A DNA stretch of 35,772 bases from JAKZSU01 sp047517485 (GTDB taxonomy: Bacteria > Pseudomonadota > Alphaproteobacteria > UBA7887): contig JAKZSU010000225.1 of NCBI GenBank assembly GCA_047517485.1, forward strand, positions 1 to 35,772. Direction: 5' to 3'. Below, in pieces: positions 23,203 through 31,085 of this stretch (position 1 is its first letter; each line of letters opens with the position of its first letter). The notes under the pieces were generated by a model, which had not been told where the DNA came from, did no database searches, and saw nothing but the letters and a program-made list of their open reading frames with translations. Both the position numbers and the translations under genes were made by a program.

Positions 23203-23876
23203 TGAGCCACACAGCCGCGACCGAAGACGCCTTTACCCCCACCGCGCGCAGCCGAATCAAACGCTTGCACGAGCGCGCGGCCTATGATCGCGACGCGGTA
23301 TTCGCCGTCCTCGATGCCGAGATGATCGCCCACGTCGCCTATGTCATCGACGGTCAGCCCTATGTCACGCCGACCGCCTATTGGCGCGATGGCGATCGTT
23401 TGTTTTGGCATGGCTCGTCGGCGAGCCGCATGCTGCGCACGGTCAAGACCGGTATTCCGGCGTGCTTCAGCGTCGCCATGCTCGACGGCCTGGTGCTGGC
23501 GCGCTCGGGATTCCATTCGTCGATCAACTATCGCTCGGTGAGCGCGTTCGGCACCGCGAGCCCGATCGAGGATCCGGACGAGAAACTCGCGGCGCTAACC
23601 GCCTTCAGCGAGCGCCTGACGCCGGGACGGTGGGACGTGCTCCGGCCCGCTACGTCGCAGGAACTCAAGGCGACCACCGTGGTCACCATGGTGATCGAGG
23701 AAGCGGTCGCCAAAATTCGCACCGGACCGCCGGGCGATGACGACGAGGACTACGCCCTCGATATCTGGGCCGGGGTGTTGCCGGTAACCCGCCGAATCGA
23801 ACAGCCGATCGATGATCCCAAACTCAAGGCGGGGGTCGCCCAACCGGACCATCTCAACGGTTTCAAGATCGGATAA
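23199..23876 (+). CDS. pyridoxamine 5'-phosphate oxidase-like FMN-binding protein
   Basis: 225-residue protein of the FMN-binding split-barrel superfamily (NimA/PNPOx-related type). The strand order AHVAYVIDGQPYVTPTAYW, DRLFWHGSSASRML and ACFSVAMLDGLVLARSGFHSSINYRSVSAFGTA is characteristic, with HSSINYRSV where FMN phosphate contacts are expected. A C-terminal extension contains WDVLRPATSQELKAT and DYALDIWAGVLP, shared by an alphaproteobacterial subgroup. True PNPOx activity is doubtful, since that enzyme's C-terminal substrate-binding region is not seen. AGAGGA at 23189-23194 precedes the two adjacent ATGs; 23199 gives the ATGA overlap, 23202 is an alternative. The PLP enzyme next door hints at a vitamin B6 or amino-acid context. 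Confidence 0.75.
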   Translation: MMSHTAATEDAFTPTARSRIKRLHERAAYDRDAVFAVLDAEMIAHVAYVIDGQPYVTPTAYWRDGDRLFWHGSSASRMLRTVKTGIPACFSVAMLDGLVLARSGFHSSINYRSVSAFGTASPIEDPDEKLAALTAFSERLTPGRWDVLRPATSQELKATTVVTMVIEEAVAKIRTGPPGDDDEDYALDIWAGVLPVTRRIEQPIDDPKLKAGVAQPDHLNGFKIG

Positions 23877-23890
23877 GGGGGAGGCGGGTG

Positions 23891-24814
23891 ATGAGCCAGT
23901 TGGCCAATCAGCGAGTGGTCTATCTCAACGGCGAGATCGTGCCCGAGAGCGAAGCGCTGATCCCGTTTCGCGACCGCGGCTTTCGCTACGGCGACGCGGT
24001 GTTCGACATGACCCGCACCTTCGGTCATCGCATTTTCCGGCTGCAGGAGCATATCGACCGGTTCTACAAATCGCTGCGTTATACCCAAATCGAGTCCGGC
24101 ATCAGTCCGGCGAAAATGATCGCGATCACCGAGGAAGTCCTCGAGCGCAATCTCCATCTGCTCGAGGCCGACGACGACTATTGGGTCGGCCAGCGCATCT
24201 CGCGCGGGGTCGACGTGCCGGGCGGCGATATATCCAGCCACGACGGACCGACGGTCATCGTCGAGTGCACGCCCTTACCCTTGAAAGCTCGCGCGCGGGT
24301 GTTCCGTGACGGCATCGACGTGATCGTGCCCTCGGTGCGCCGCACTCCACCCGACGCGCTGAGCCCGAATGCGAAAACGCATAATTATCTCAACCTGATC
24401 ATGGGTGATCTCGAGGTGAAAGCGCGCGATGCGGAAACCTGGGCGGTCACCCTCGACGTCAACGGCAATCTCTGCGAGGGCATGGGGAGCAACATCTTCA
24501 TCGTCCGCGATGGTGCGTTGATCACCCCGCTGACCAAATATGTGCTGCCGGGCATCAGCCGTCAGACGGTGATCGACATGGCCGGCGAACTCGGCATTCC
24601 CGCGCGCGAGGATGATGTCGCGCTCTATGACGCCTACACGGCGGACGAAATCTTTCTTTCGTCGACCAGCCTCTGCATGTGCGGCGTTCGGACAATTAAC
24701 GGGGTGACCATCGGCGACGGGGCGCTACCGGGTCCAATCACCAAGAAACTCATGGACGCCTATGCCGCCCATGTCGATTTTGACTTCGAGGCTCAGTACC
24801 TAGCCCGGCTCTAG
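23891..24814 (+). CDS. class IV PLP-dependent aminotransferase (BCAT/D-amino-acid transaminase type)
   Basis: 307-residue fold-type IV PLP enzyme. The N-terminal pattern YLNGEIVPESEALIPFRDRGFRYGDAVFD, the Schiff-base Lys162 in SPNAKTHNYLNL, Glu196 in NGNLCEGMGSNIF (contacts the PLP pyridine nitrogen in the family), and FLSSTSLCMCGVRTINGV near 255-272 are all present. The family includes branched-chain aminotransferases, D-amino-acid transaminases and aminodeoxychorismate lyase. The motifs alone do not settle which this is. ATG 23891 has a good GGGGGAGG site upstream, better than the GTG directly before it. It overlaps the convergent alcohol dehydrogenase by 15 bases. Confidence 0.85.
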   Translation: MSQLANQRVVYLNGEIVPESEALIPFRDRGFRYGDAVFDMTRTFGHRIFRLQEHIDRFYKSLRYTQIESGISPAKMIAITEEVLERNLHLLEADDDYWVGQRISRGVDVPGGDISSHDGPTVIVECTPLPLKARARVFRDGIDVIVPSVRRTPPDALSPNAKTHNYLNLIMGDLEVKARDAETWAVTLDVNGNLCEGMGSNIFIVRDGALITPLTKYVLPGISRQTVIDMAGELGIPAREDDVALYDAYTADEIFLSSTSLCMCGVRTINGVTIGDGALPGPITKKLMDAYAAHVDFDFEAQYLARL

Positions 24815-25840
24815 CATCACCTTGATCTGATCCGACGGCGTTTTGAGCGCCTCGAAGGCGGCGGGAAACGCGTCGATGCCGACGTGATCGGTGATCAGAC
24901 CGGCGGCCTTGATGCGGCCGCTCGCCAGCATGTCGATCACCGTCGTGAAATCGCGCTTTTGATAGATGAAGGCGAAGGTGAGATTGAGCTCTTTCATGAT
25001 CGCCTTGGCGGGAAAGAACGTGTCCTGCGCCATGCACAGGCCGACGACGACGATATGCGCGTCGGGCGGTGCTTGATCGATGGTCAATTGCAGGCTGCCC
25101 GGCACCCCGACGCAGTCAAACAAGATATTCGGCGGTCCGCCGGCAATCGCTTCGAAGCGGCATTTGACGTCGTCCTGGCCGGCATCGATCGCCGCGGTGG
25201 CCCCGAACCGGGTCGCCGCCTCGGCGCGCGCCGACACCAGGTCGCTGGCAACGATGTGGTGCGCGCCAAAGAACCGGCACCATAGTGCCACCGCGAGACC
25301 GACCGGGCCGGCGCCGATGATCAACACGCGATCGCCCGCTCGCAGGCCGGCGCGGCGCACCGCGTTGAGCCCCACCGCGAGCGGCTCGACCAAGGCGCCC
25401 TCGCTGAAACTCACCGCTTCCGGTAAATGCATTGTCGCCGACGTGCCGACCCGGGTGTACTCGGCATAGGCGCCGGGCATTCCCAAGCTGGCGCGCTGGG
25501 TCACCGATTTGCAGCGATAGGCCCGCCCCCCCAAGCATGCCGGGCATGTGCCGCAGCCGCTGAACGGCTGCGCGGTCACCCGGTCGCCGATTTTCCATTC
25601 GGCGCGCGCGTCCTTGCCGATCTCGACGATCTCGCCGGCAAATTCATGGCCCATCACCGCGCCCGCCTCCAGCAAGCGCCAGCCCGCGTCGCGCTGATGA
25701 TTTTGCGCCCAGTGGATATCGGTGCCGCAAATCCCGCATGCGCGCACCTTGAGGATCAGATCGCCGAGCCCGGGCTCGGGATCGGGCACGTCCTCGATCA
25801 CCAACGGTGCACCGATTTCCTTGAACACTGCGGCTTTCAT
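24800..25840 (-). CDS. zinc-dependent alcohol dehydrogenase, sorbitol/threonine-dehydrogenase type
   Basis: 346-residue NAD(P)-dependent medium-chain dehydrogenase. Catalytic zinc ligands fit Cys38 (CGICGTDIH) and His65-Glu66 (GHEFAGEIVEIG). The structural zinc is bound by Cys96, 99, 102 and 110 (CGTCPACLGGRAYRC). A Rossmann motif, IIGAGPVGLAVAL, lies near 172. Substrate is not fixed by sequence; threonine, polyol and glutathione-independent alcohol oxidation are all possible in this family. ATG 25840 follows GGGAGG. The frame remains open upstream inside uvrA, but the family start is MKAAVF. It sits 17 bases behind uvrA, so it may ride on the uvrA transcript. Confidence 0.88.
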   Translation of the reverse strand: MKAAVFKEIGAPLVIEDVPDPEPGLGDLILKVRACGICGTDIHWAQNHQRDAGWRLLEAGAVMGHEFAGEIVEIGKDARAEWKIGDRVTAQPFSGCGTCPACLGGRAYRCKSVTQRASLGMPGAYAEYTRVGTSATMHLPEAVSFSEGALVEPLAVGLNAVRRAGLRAGDRVLIIGAGPVGLAVALWCRFFGAHHIVASDLVSARAEAATRFGATAAIDAGQDDVKCRFEAIAGGPPNILFDCVGVPGSLQLTIDQAPPDAHIVVVGLCMAQDTFFPAKAIMKELNLTFAFIYQKRDFTTVIDMLASGRIKAAGLITDHVGIDAFPAAFEALKTPSDQIKVMLEPG

Positions 25841-25857
25841 GATGTTCGCCTCCCGTA

Positions 25858-28737
25858 TTACGACGCTTTTTTGCGCTTGCGCCTTTTGATGCCGAGGTGG
25901 CGCGCCAGATAGTGTCCGGTGTAACTCTCGGCCACCGAGGCCACGTCCTCGGGCGTTCCCGCCGCCACCACGCGGCCGCCGCCGTCGCCGCCGTCGGGGC
26001 CCAGATCGATGATCCAATCGGCGGTCTTGATGACTTCCAGATTATGCTCGATCACGATCACGGTATTGCCGGTATCGACGAGTTCCTGGAGCACGTCGAG
26101 CAGCTTGCGCACATCGTCGAAATGCAGCCCGGTGGTCGGCTCGTCGAGAATGTAGAGGGTCTTGCCGGTGGCGCGTTTGGATAATTCCTTGGCGAGTTTA
26201 ACCCGCTGCGCCTCGCCGCCGGAAAGGGTGGTTGCCGCCTGACCGACACGGATATAACCGAGCCCGACCCGCTTCAAGGTTTCCAACTTGCCGCGGATTG
26301 CCGGCACCGCGGTAAACAGGTCGGCCGCTTCCTCGGTGGTCATGGCGAGAACGTCGGCGATCGAGTGGCCCTTGTAGTGCACCTCGAGGGTTTCGCGGTT
26401 GTAGCGGGCGCCTTGGCAGGTGTCGCAGGTCACATAGATGTCGGGCAGGAAATGCATCTCGATCTTGATCAGCCCGTCGCCCTGGCACGCCTCGCAGCGC
26501 CCGCCCTTGACGTTGAACGAAAAGCGCCCCGGTTTGTAGCCTCGGATCTTCGCTTCCGGCAGACCGGCGAACCAATCGCGGATCGGGGTAAACGCGCCGG
26601 TGTAAGTCGCGGGGTTCGAACGCGGGGTGCGGCCGATCGGCGACTGATCGATATCGACCACCTTGTCGAGATACTCGAGACCCTCGATCGAGTCATGGTC
26701 GCCGGGGTGGAGTCGCGCGCGATTGATCCGCCGTGCCACCGCCGGGTACAGCGTATTGACGATCAGGCTCGACTTGCCCGATCCCGAGACCCCGGTCACG
26801 CACGTCAGCGCGCCGAGCGGAATACCAACGTCGATATCGGCAAGATTGTTCTCGCGCGCGCCGAGCACGCGAATCTCTGCCCGCCGGGCCGCGCGGCCCC
26901 GCCCGACCCGCTTGCCCTCGCGCCGCGCTGCGGGAATCGGGATCTGGCGCACCCCGGACAAATATTGCCCGGTCAGGCTGGCGCTATCGGCGATGACCTC
27001 GGCGGGGGTTCCTTGCGCGACGATTTGGCCGCCGTGCTCGCCGGCACCGGGCCCCATGTCGACGAGGTAATCCGCCGCTCGGATCGCGTCCTCGTCATGC
27101 TCGACAACAATCACCGTATTGCCAAGATCGCGTAGATTCTCCAACGTTCCGAGCAGCCGCGCATTGTCGCGCTGATGCAGTCCGATCGAGGGTTCGTCGA
27201 GCACGTACAGCACCCCGGTCAAGCCCGAGCCGATCTGCGAGGCGAGGCGAATGCGCTGGCTTTCGCCGCCCGACAGGGTGCCCGAATTGCGCGACAAGGT
27301 GAGATATTCCAGCCCGACGTCGACCAGGAAACCGAGCCGTTCGTTGATTTCCTTGAGAATTCGCTGGGCGATTTCGCGGTGTTTCTTGGAAAGTTTTGGT
27401 TCGAGTTCGGCGAACCACGTCGCCGCCGCGCCGATCGACTTGGCGGCGACCTCGCCGGCGTGCAGGCCGGCGATCTTGACCGCGAGCGCTTCCGGCTTCA
27501 GGCGGTAGCCGCCACACGTCTCGCACGCCGCGGCGCTCTGGAACCGTCCCAACTCCTCGCGCAGCCATTGATTTTCGGATTCGCCGTAGCGCCGATCGAG
27601 ATTGGGGATCACCCCTTCGAACGGCCGCTCGGTGGTATAACTGCGCAGCCCGTCGTCGTAGGTCATCGGCACCGTATCGCCACCCGAGCCGTAGAGAATT
27701 ACTTTGCGTAATTTCTCGGATAACTCGTGGAAAGGTTTGTTGATGCTAAATTTATAGTGTTTTGCCAAACTCTGAAGGGTTTGCTGATAATACTGGGTCG
27801 ACGAATTTGCCCACGGCTGTATCGCGCCCTCGCGTAACGACAGGCGATCGTCCGAGACCACCAGTTCGGGATCGAAATAACTATGGGTGCCGAGACCGGC
27901 GCACGGCGGGCACGCGCCAAACGGATTATTGAAGGAAAACAGCCGCGGCTCGATCTCTTCGATGGTGAATCCGGAGACCGGACAGGCGAAACGGGCGGAA
28001 AACGTAACCTGAGCGCCATCGTCGGCGTTCTCGGCGATCAGCAGACCGTCGCTAAGGCTAAGCGCGGTCTCGATCGAATCCGCCAGGCGATTGCCCAACC
28101 CGTCGCGGACTACTAGGCGATCGACCACCACTTCGATGTTGTGCTTGCGCTTTTTGTCGAGCGCCGGCGTGTCCTCGATTTCGTAAATTTCGCCATCAAC
28201 CTTGATCCGCTGAAAACCGCGCTTTACCAGGGCCGCGATTTCCTTGCGATACTCGCCCTTGCGGCCGCGCACGATCGGCGCCAGCAAGTAGAGCCGGGTG
28301 CCGTCCCCCAGCGCCATCACGCCGTCGACCATCTGGCTCACGGTCTGACTTTCGATCGGCAGGCCAGTGGCCGGTGAATAGGGGATGCCGATGCGCGCGA
28401 ACAGCAGGCGCATATAGTCGTAGATCTCGGTCACCGTGCCCACCGTCGAGCGCGGATTGCGCGACGTGGTCTTCTGGTCGATGGCGATCGCCGGCGACAG
28501 TCCGTCGATCGAGTCGACGTCGGGCTTTTCCATCAGTTCGAGGAATTGGCGGGCATAGGCCGACAGGCTCTCGACATAGCGCCGTTGGCCCTCGGCATAG
28601 ATGGTGTCGAAGGCGAGCGAGGATTTGCCCGAGCCCGACAGACCGGTGATCACGATCAAACGATTGCGCGGCAAGGCGACATCGACATTCTTCAGATTAT
28701 GTTCGCGCGCGCCGCGCACTGTGATCGTCTTATGCAT
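25858..28737 (-). CDS. uvrA: excinuclease ABC subunit A
   Basis: 959-residue DNA-damage sensor of nucleotide-excision repair; a UvrA dimer with UvrB scans DNA, then hands lesions to UvrBC. Two ABC modules: Walker A GLSGSGKSS at 32-40 and GVSGSGKSS near 645; signatures LSGGESQR and LSGGEAQR. Zinc-binding cysteines are at CPVSG with CPPCAG and at CETCGGYR in the first half, and CEACQGDG with CDTCQGAR in the second. An upstream in-frame start would add 29 residues, but MHKTITVRGAREHNL is the family start, so 28737 is chosen. It is divergent from ssb. No LexA-type site was found in the gap. Confidence 0.96.
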   Translation of the reverse strand: MHKTITVRGAREHNLKNVDVALPRNRLIVITGLSGSGKSSLAFDTIYAEGQRRYVESLSAYARQFLELMEKPDVDSIDGLSPAIAIDQKTTSRNPRSTVGTVTEIYDYMRLLFARIGIPYSPATGLPIESQTVSQMVDGVMALGDGTRLYLLAPIVRGRKGEYRKEIAALVKRGFQRIKVDGEIYEIEDTPALDKKRKHNIEVVVDRLVVRDGLGNRLADSIETALSLSDGLLIAENADDGAQVTFSARFACPVSGFTIEEIEPRLFSFNNPFGACPPCAGLGTHSYFDPELVVSDDRLSLREGAIQPWANSSTQYYQQTLQSLAKHYKFSINKPFHELSEKLRKVILYGSGGDTVPMTYDDGLRSYTTERPFEGVIPNLDRRYGESENQWLREELGRFQSAAACETCGGYRLKPEALAVKIAGLHAGEVAAKSIGAAATWFAELEPKLSKKHREIAQRILKEINERLGFLVDVGLEYLTLSRNSGTLSGGESQRIRLASQIGSGLTGVLYVLDEPSIGLHQRDNARLLGTLENLRDLGNTVIVVEHDEDAIRAADYLVDMGPGAGEHGGQIVAQGTPAEVIADSASLTGQYLSGVRQIPIPAARREGKRVGRGRAARRAEIRVLGARENNLADIDVGIPLGALTCVTGVSGSGKSSLIVNTLYPAVARRINRARLHPGDHDSIEGLEYLDKVVDIDQSPIGRTPRSNPATYTGAFTPIRDWFAGLPEAKIRGYKPGRFSFNVKGGRCEACQGDGLIKIEMHFLPDIYVTCDTCQGARYNRETLEVHYKGHSIADVLAMTTEEAADLFTAVPAIRGKLETLKRVGLGYIRVGQAATTLSGGEAQRVKLAKELSKRATGKTLYILDEPTTGLHFDDVRKLLDVLQELVDTGNTVIVIEHNLEVIKTADWIIDLGPDGGDGGGRVVAAGTPEDVASVAESYTGHYLARHLGIKRRKRKKAS

Positions 28738-28927
28738 TGGGTCGAGGGGCCTCGTAGCCACATTTGTGGGGTCGACCGAATATAGGCAGAAAGCGCGCCC
28801 GATGCACCCGCTGGCGTCGGTCAACTAATGCGGCGCATTCCAGTGGCCCTGGGCGGGGCCGAACCGGTATACTGGTGGGCGAATCGGGACCGCTACGGGT
28901 CCCGCGTATTGAGACGGGACAAGCATC
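28738..28927. promoter_or_regulatory. uvrA-ssb divergent intergenic region
   Basis: 190 bases holding the promoters for both genes. ACCGGTATACTGGT at 28864-28877 is a 14-bp palindrome with one mismatched pair and includes TATACT, a possible ssb -10 without a clear -35. CGGGACC (28885-28891) and GGTCCCG (28898-28904) form a perfect 7-bp hairpin with a 6-base loop in the ssb leader, 23 bases before its ATG. No GTTC-N7-GTTC or GAAC-N7-GAAC box is present. Confidence 0.4.
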
Positions 28928-29398
28928 ATGGCCGGCAGCGTCAATAAAGTGATTTTGGTGGGAAATCTCGGCCGTGATCCCGAGATCCGCAGCATGCAGA
29001 ACGGTGGCCGGGTGGCCAATCTATCGGTCGCGACCAGCGAATCCTGGAAGGATCGCCAATCGGGCGAACGGCGCGAAAAAACCGAATGGCATCGGGTGGT
29101 GATCTTCAACGAGAACCTGTTGGATGTCGCCGAGAAATACCTGCAAAAGGGCTCCAAAGTCTACATCGAGGGTCAGCTGCAAACCCGCAAATGGCAGGAC
29201 CAATCGGGGGTCGACAAGTATTCCACCGAAATCGTCCTCCAGCGCTACCGCGGCGAATTGCAGATGCTCGACAGTCGCGGTGAAGGCGGCGGTGGCGGTG
29301 GTGGCGGTGGTGGCATGGCCGGCGAACCCGCCGGTGATGATTATGGTGGCGGCGCCCAGTCGGGCGGTGGCGATTTCGACGACGACATCCCGTTCTAG
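28928..29398 (+). CDS. ssb: single-stranded DNA-binding protein
   Basis: 156-residue SSB that coats single-stranded DNA in replication, repair and recombination. The OB-fold covers about residues 4-112 (SVNKVILVGNLGRDPEIRS at the start; TEWHRVVIFNENLLDVAEKYLQKGSKVYIEGQLQTRKWQDQ in the middle, recognised by its parts). It is followed by a glycine-rich flexible linker with nine consecutive Gly near 119-127, and the acidic tip DDDIPF that docks partner proteins. ATG 28928 gives the family start MAGSVNKVILVG. Divergent from uvrA, which is common. In related bacteria gyrA usually follows; here two pilin-like genes lie between. Confidence 0.96.
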   Translation: MAGSVNKVILVGNLGRDPEIRSMQNGGRVANLSVATSESWKDRQSGERREKTEWHRVVIFNENLLDVAEKYLQKGSKVYIEGQLQTRKWQDQSGVDKYSTEIVLQRYRGELQMLDSRGEGGGGGGGGGGMAGEPAGDDYGGGAQSGGGDFDDDIPF

Positions 29399-29449
29399 GG
29401 ATCGCTCGCCCGAGTGGAAACCGGGCCGTGCCGGCCTATCATTGGGACT

Positions 29450-30376
29450 ATGATATTTGGCGGCATAGTGGCCCCGAGACCGTGCCACGGCGGTTCCGGA
29501 TTTACCCTGGTGGAAATCGCGGTGGTGTTGCTGATCATCGGCCTGATCGCCGGTATCGGCACCGATTTGATGCGCCGTTTCGAACGCGAAAACCGGCTCG
29601 ATCGGACCCATCTCGCGCTCGACGGGGTGGAAGAGGCCCTGACTTTGTTCGTCATGCAGAACAAACGACTGCCGTGTCCCGCCGACGGCCGGCTGTCGGT
29701 CGGCGAGCCCGACGCGGGCCGCGAATATTTCGAAGGCGATGGCCCCGGTGACTGCCAGGAGCAAACATTCGGCACCGTCCCCTATGTAGCGCTCGGCATC
29801 GGCGCCGCCGCCGGTCGCGATGGGTGGAGCCACCGCCTGACCTATCGTGTCGATCCAGTTTTGACCCGTGACCGATCCGCGGCCAGGTGCGCCACCGGCG
29901 AGGGGTGCGCGTGCGCCAGCGGCGGTATGGACCTGAGTTGCATCGACGTGCGCAAGATCGGCGAAGGGGAAGGCGGTATCGACGACGTCCTCGCCGATTT
30001 CGACGGCACCGGTATCGGATTAACGGTATGCCAATCCTCCGCGTGCGCCCCCGGTTCGGTGCTGATGTCGCGCATCGACGCGAATGCCGCGGCCTACGTC
30101 CTGATCAGTCATGGCCGCAGTGGTCTCGGCGCCTTGACAACCGGTGGCACGCTGACCGAGGTCGTCGCCGACGAACTGGGTGTGAACGAGCGGCCCAATC
30201 TCAATGGCCGACCCCTGTCCGCGGACCAGTCGGGGCCCGCGGATGGCGTCGGTTTTGTCGATCACGAGATCAACGATCGCGATCCCAGCGAAAGTGCGGC
30301 GTTCTTCGATGATTATGTCCGCCGTCCGACCATTCTCCGGGTTGCCCGCGCGGCGCGCCTGGGCCCGGGTGGATAG
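29450..30376 (+). CDS. type IV pilin-like protein with prepilin leader (first of a pair)
   Basis: 308-residue protein with a class III signal: a 17-residue leader ending GGSG, then FTLVEIAVVLLIIGLIAGIG. Cleavage after Gly17 leaves Phe at +1 and Glu at +5 (Glu22), the standard pilin/pseudopilin arrangement. The globular region is unusually large and has a Cys-rich loop, CATGEGCACASGGMDLSC (about 145-162), probably disulphide-bonded. KRLPCPADG near 71-79 is shared with the next gene. ATG 29450 gives a sensible leader; a GTG at 29414 would lengthen it to 29 residues. No secretion ATPase or prepilin peptidase is nearby, so its assembly machine is elsewhere. It could be a pseudopilin, a minor pilin or a lone exported protein. 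Confidence 0.72.
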   Translation: MIFGGIVAPRPCHGGSGFTLVEIAVVLLIIGLIAGIGTDLMRRFERENRLDRTHLALDGVEEALTLFVMQNKRLPCPADGRLSVGEPDAGREYFEGDGPGDCQEQTFGTVPYVALGIGAAAGRDGWSHRLTYRVDPVLTRDRSAARCATGEGCACASGGMDLSCIDVRKIGEGEGGIDDVLADFDGTGIGLTVCQSSACAPGSVLMSRIDANAAAYVLISHGRSGLGALTTGGTLTEVVADELGVNERPNLNGRPLSADQSGPADGVGFVDHEINDRDPSESAAFFDDYVRRPTILRVARAARLGPGG

Positions 30377-31085
30377 CGGCGCGCATCGTCAGCGCGGCGT
30401 GTCGCTGGGCATCGTGGCGGCGATGCTGATCGTCGTCGGTGCCCTGACCGTGCTCGGCAATGCGCTGTATGGCATGCGCGCTGAACGCGCCCAAACCGTT
30501 GCCACCGCCGAGCGATTGGAGCTGGTGGTTCGCGGACTGACCGATTTCGCCATCCTGCACAAACGCCTGCCATGCCCGGCCCCCGGTGGCGACCGGACCG
30601 GTATAGAGGCGCGTCTGGACGGCGGATGCGACGACCAATCCGGCGGCGTCGTTCCGTGGCGCACGCTTGCGATCGCCGAGACCAATGCGCGCGATCGCTG
30701 GGGACATGCCTTCAGCTATCGCGTTGCGGACTCGCTGACCACCGAAGCGTCTCTAGTGAACCCGAAAGCCGACGACGCGCTTGTTCTCTGCCTCGATACG
30801 GCATGTACCGAGCGCCGTCATGACCCCGAGGTCGGCACCGGCGCGGCATTCGTCGTAATCGGGCATGGCGAGCATGCGCCGGGAAGCTTCATCGCCGACA
30901 GCGGACAGCGCGTTGCGGGGCCTTCGAGCGGCGTCGAAAAGGCCAATTTGAGCGCCAAGGGCCCGTTTATCGATGGTCCGCCGAGCCGTCGCGGCGAGCC
31001 CGCGGACTCGCTCAAATATTTTGACGACACACTTCGCGCGGTGTCGATTTCCGCCCTCCGATCGGCGGTCACGACGGGACGCTAA
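30369..31085 (+). CDS. pilin-like protein lacking Glu5 (second of a pair)
   Basis: 238-residue paralogue of the gene before it. Shared features in order: KRLPCPA after the N-terminal helix, VVPWRTLAI against TVPYVALGI, DRWGHAFSYRV against DGWSHRLTYRV, an LCLDTAC segment against VCQSSAC, AFVVIGHGEH against AYVLISHGRS, and a final YFDDTLR against FFDDYVR. The N-terminus GVSLGIVAAMLIVVGALTVLG is a pilin-type hydrophobic helix after a short basic leader (RQRG), but position +5 is Ile, not Glu. In type II secretion GspK is known for lacking this Glu, so it could cap a pseudopilus. The start is taken as GTG 30369, overlapping the previous gene by eight bases; longer starts inside that gene are less likely. 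Confidence 0.62.
   Translation: MDSGAHRQRGVSLGIVAAMLIVVGALTVLGNALYGMRAERAQTVATAERLELVVRGLTDFAILHKRLPCPAPGGDRTGIEARLDGGCDDQSGGVVPWRTLAIAETNARDRWGHAFSYRVADSLTTEASLVNPKADDALVLCLDTACTERRHDPEVGTGAAFVVIGHGEHAPGSFIADSGQRVAGPSSGVEKANLSAKGPFIDGPPSRRGEPADSLKYFDDTLRAVSISALRSAVTTGR

Noticed and set aside
24750..25037. Extra minus-strand frames inside the alcohol dehydrogenase and uvrA
   Set aside because: They are alternative frames of clear genes and show no motifs.
28738..28927. SOS (LexA) box between uvrA and ssb
   Set aside because: Searched by eye for GTTC-N7-GTTC and its complement; only one GAAC half-site exists without a partner.
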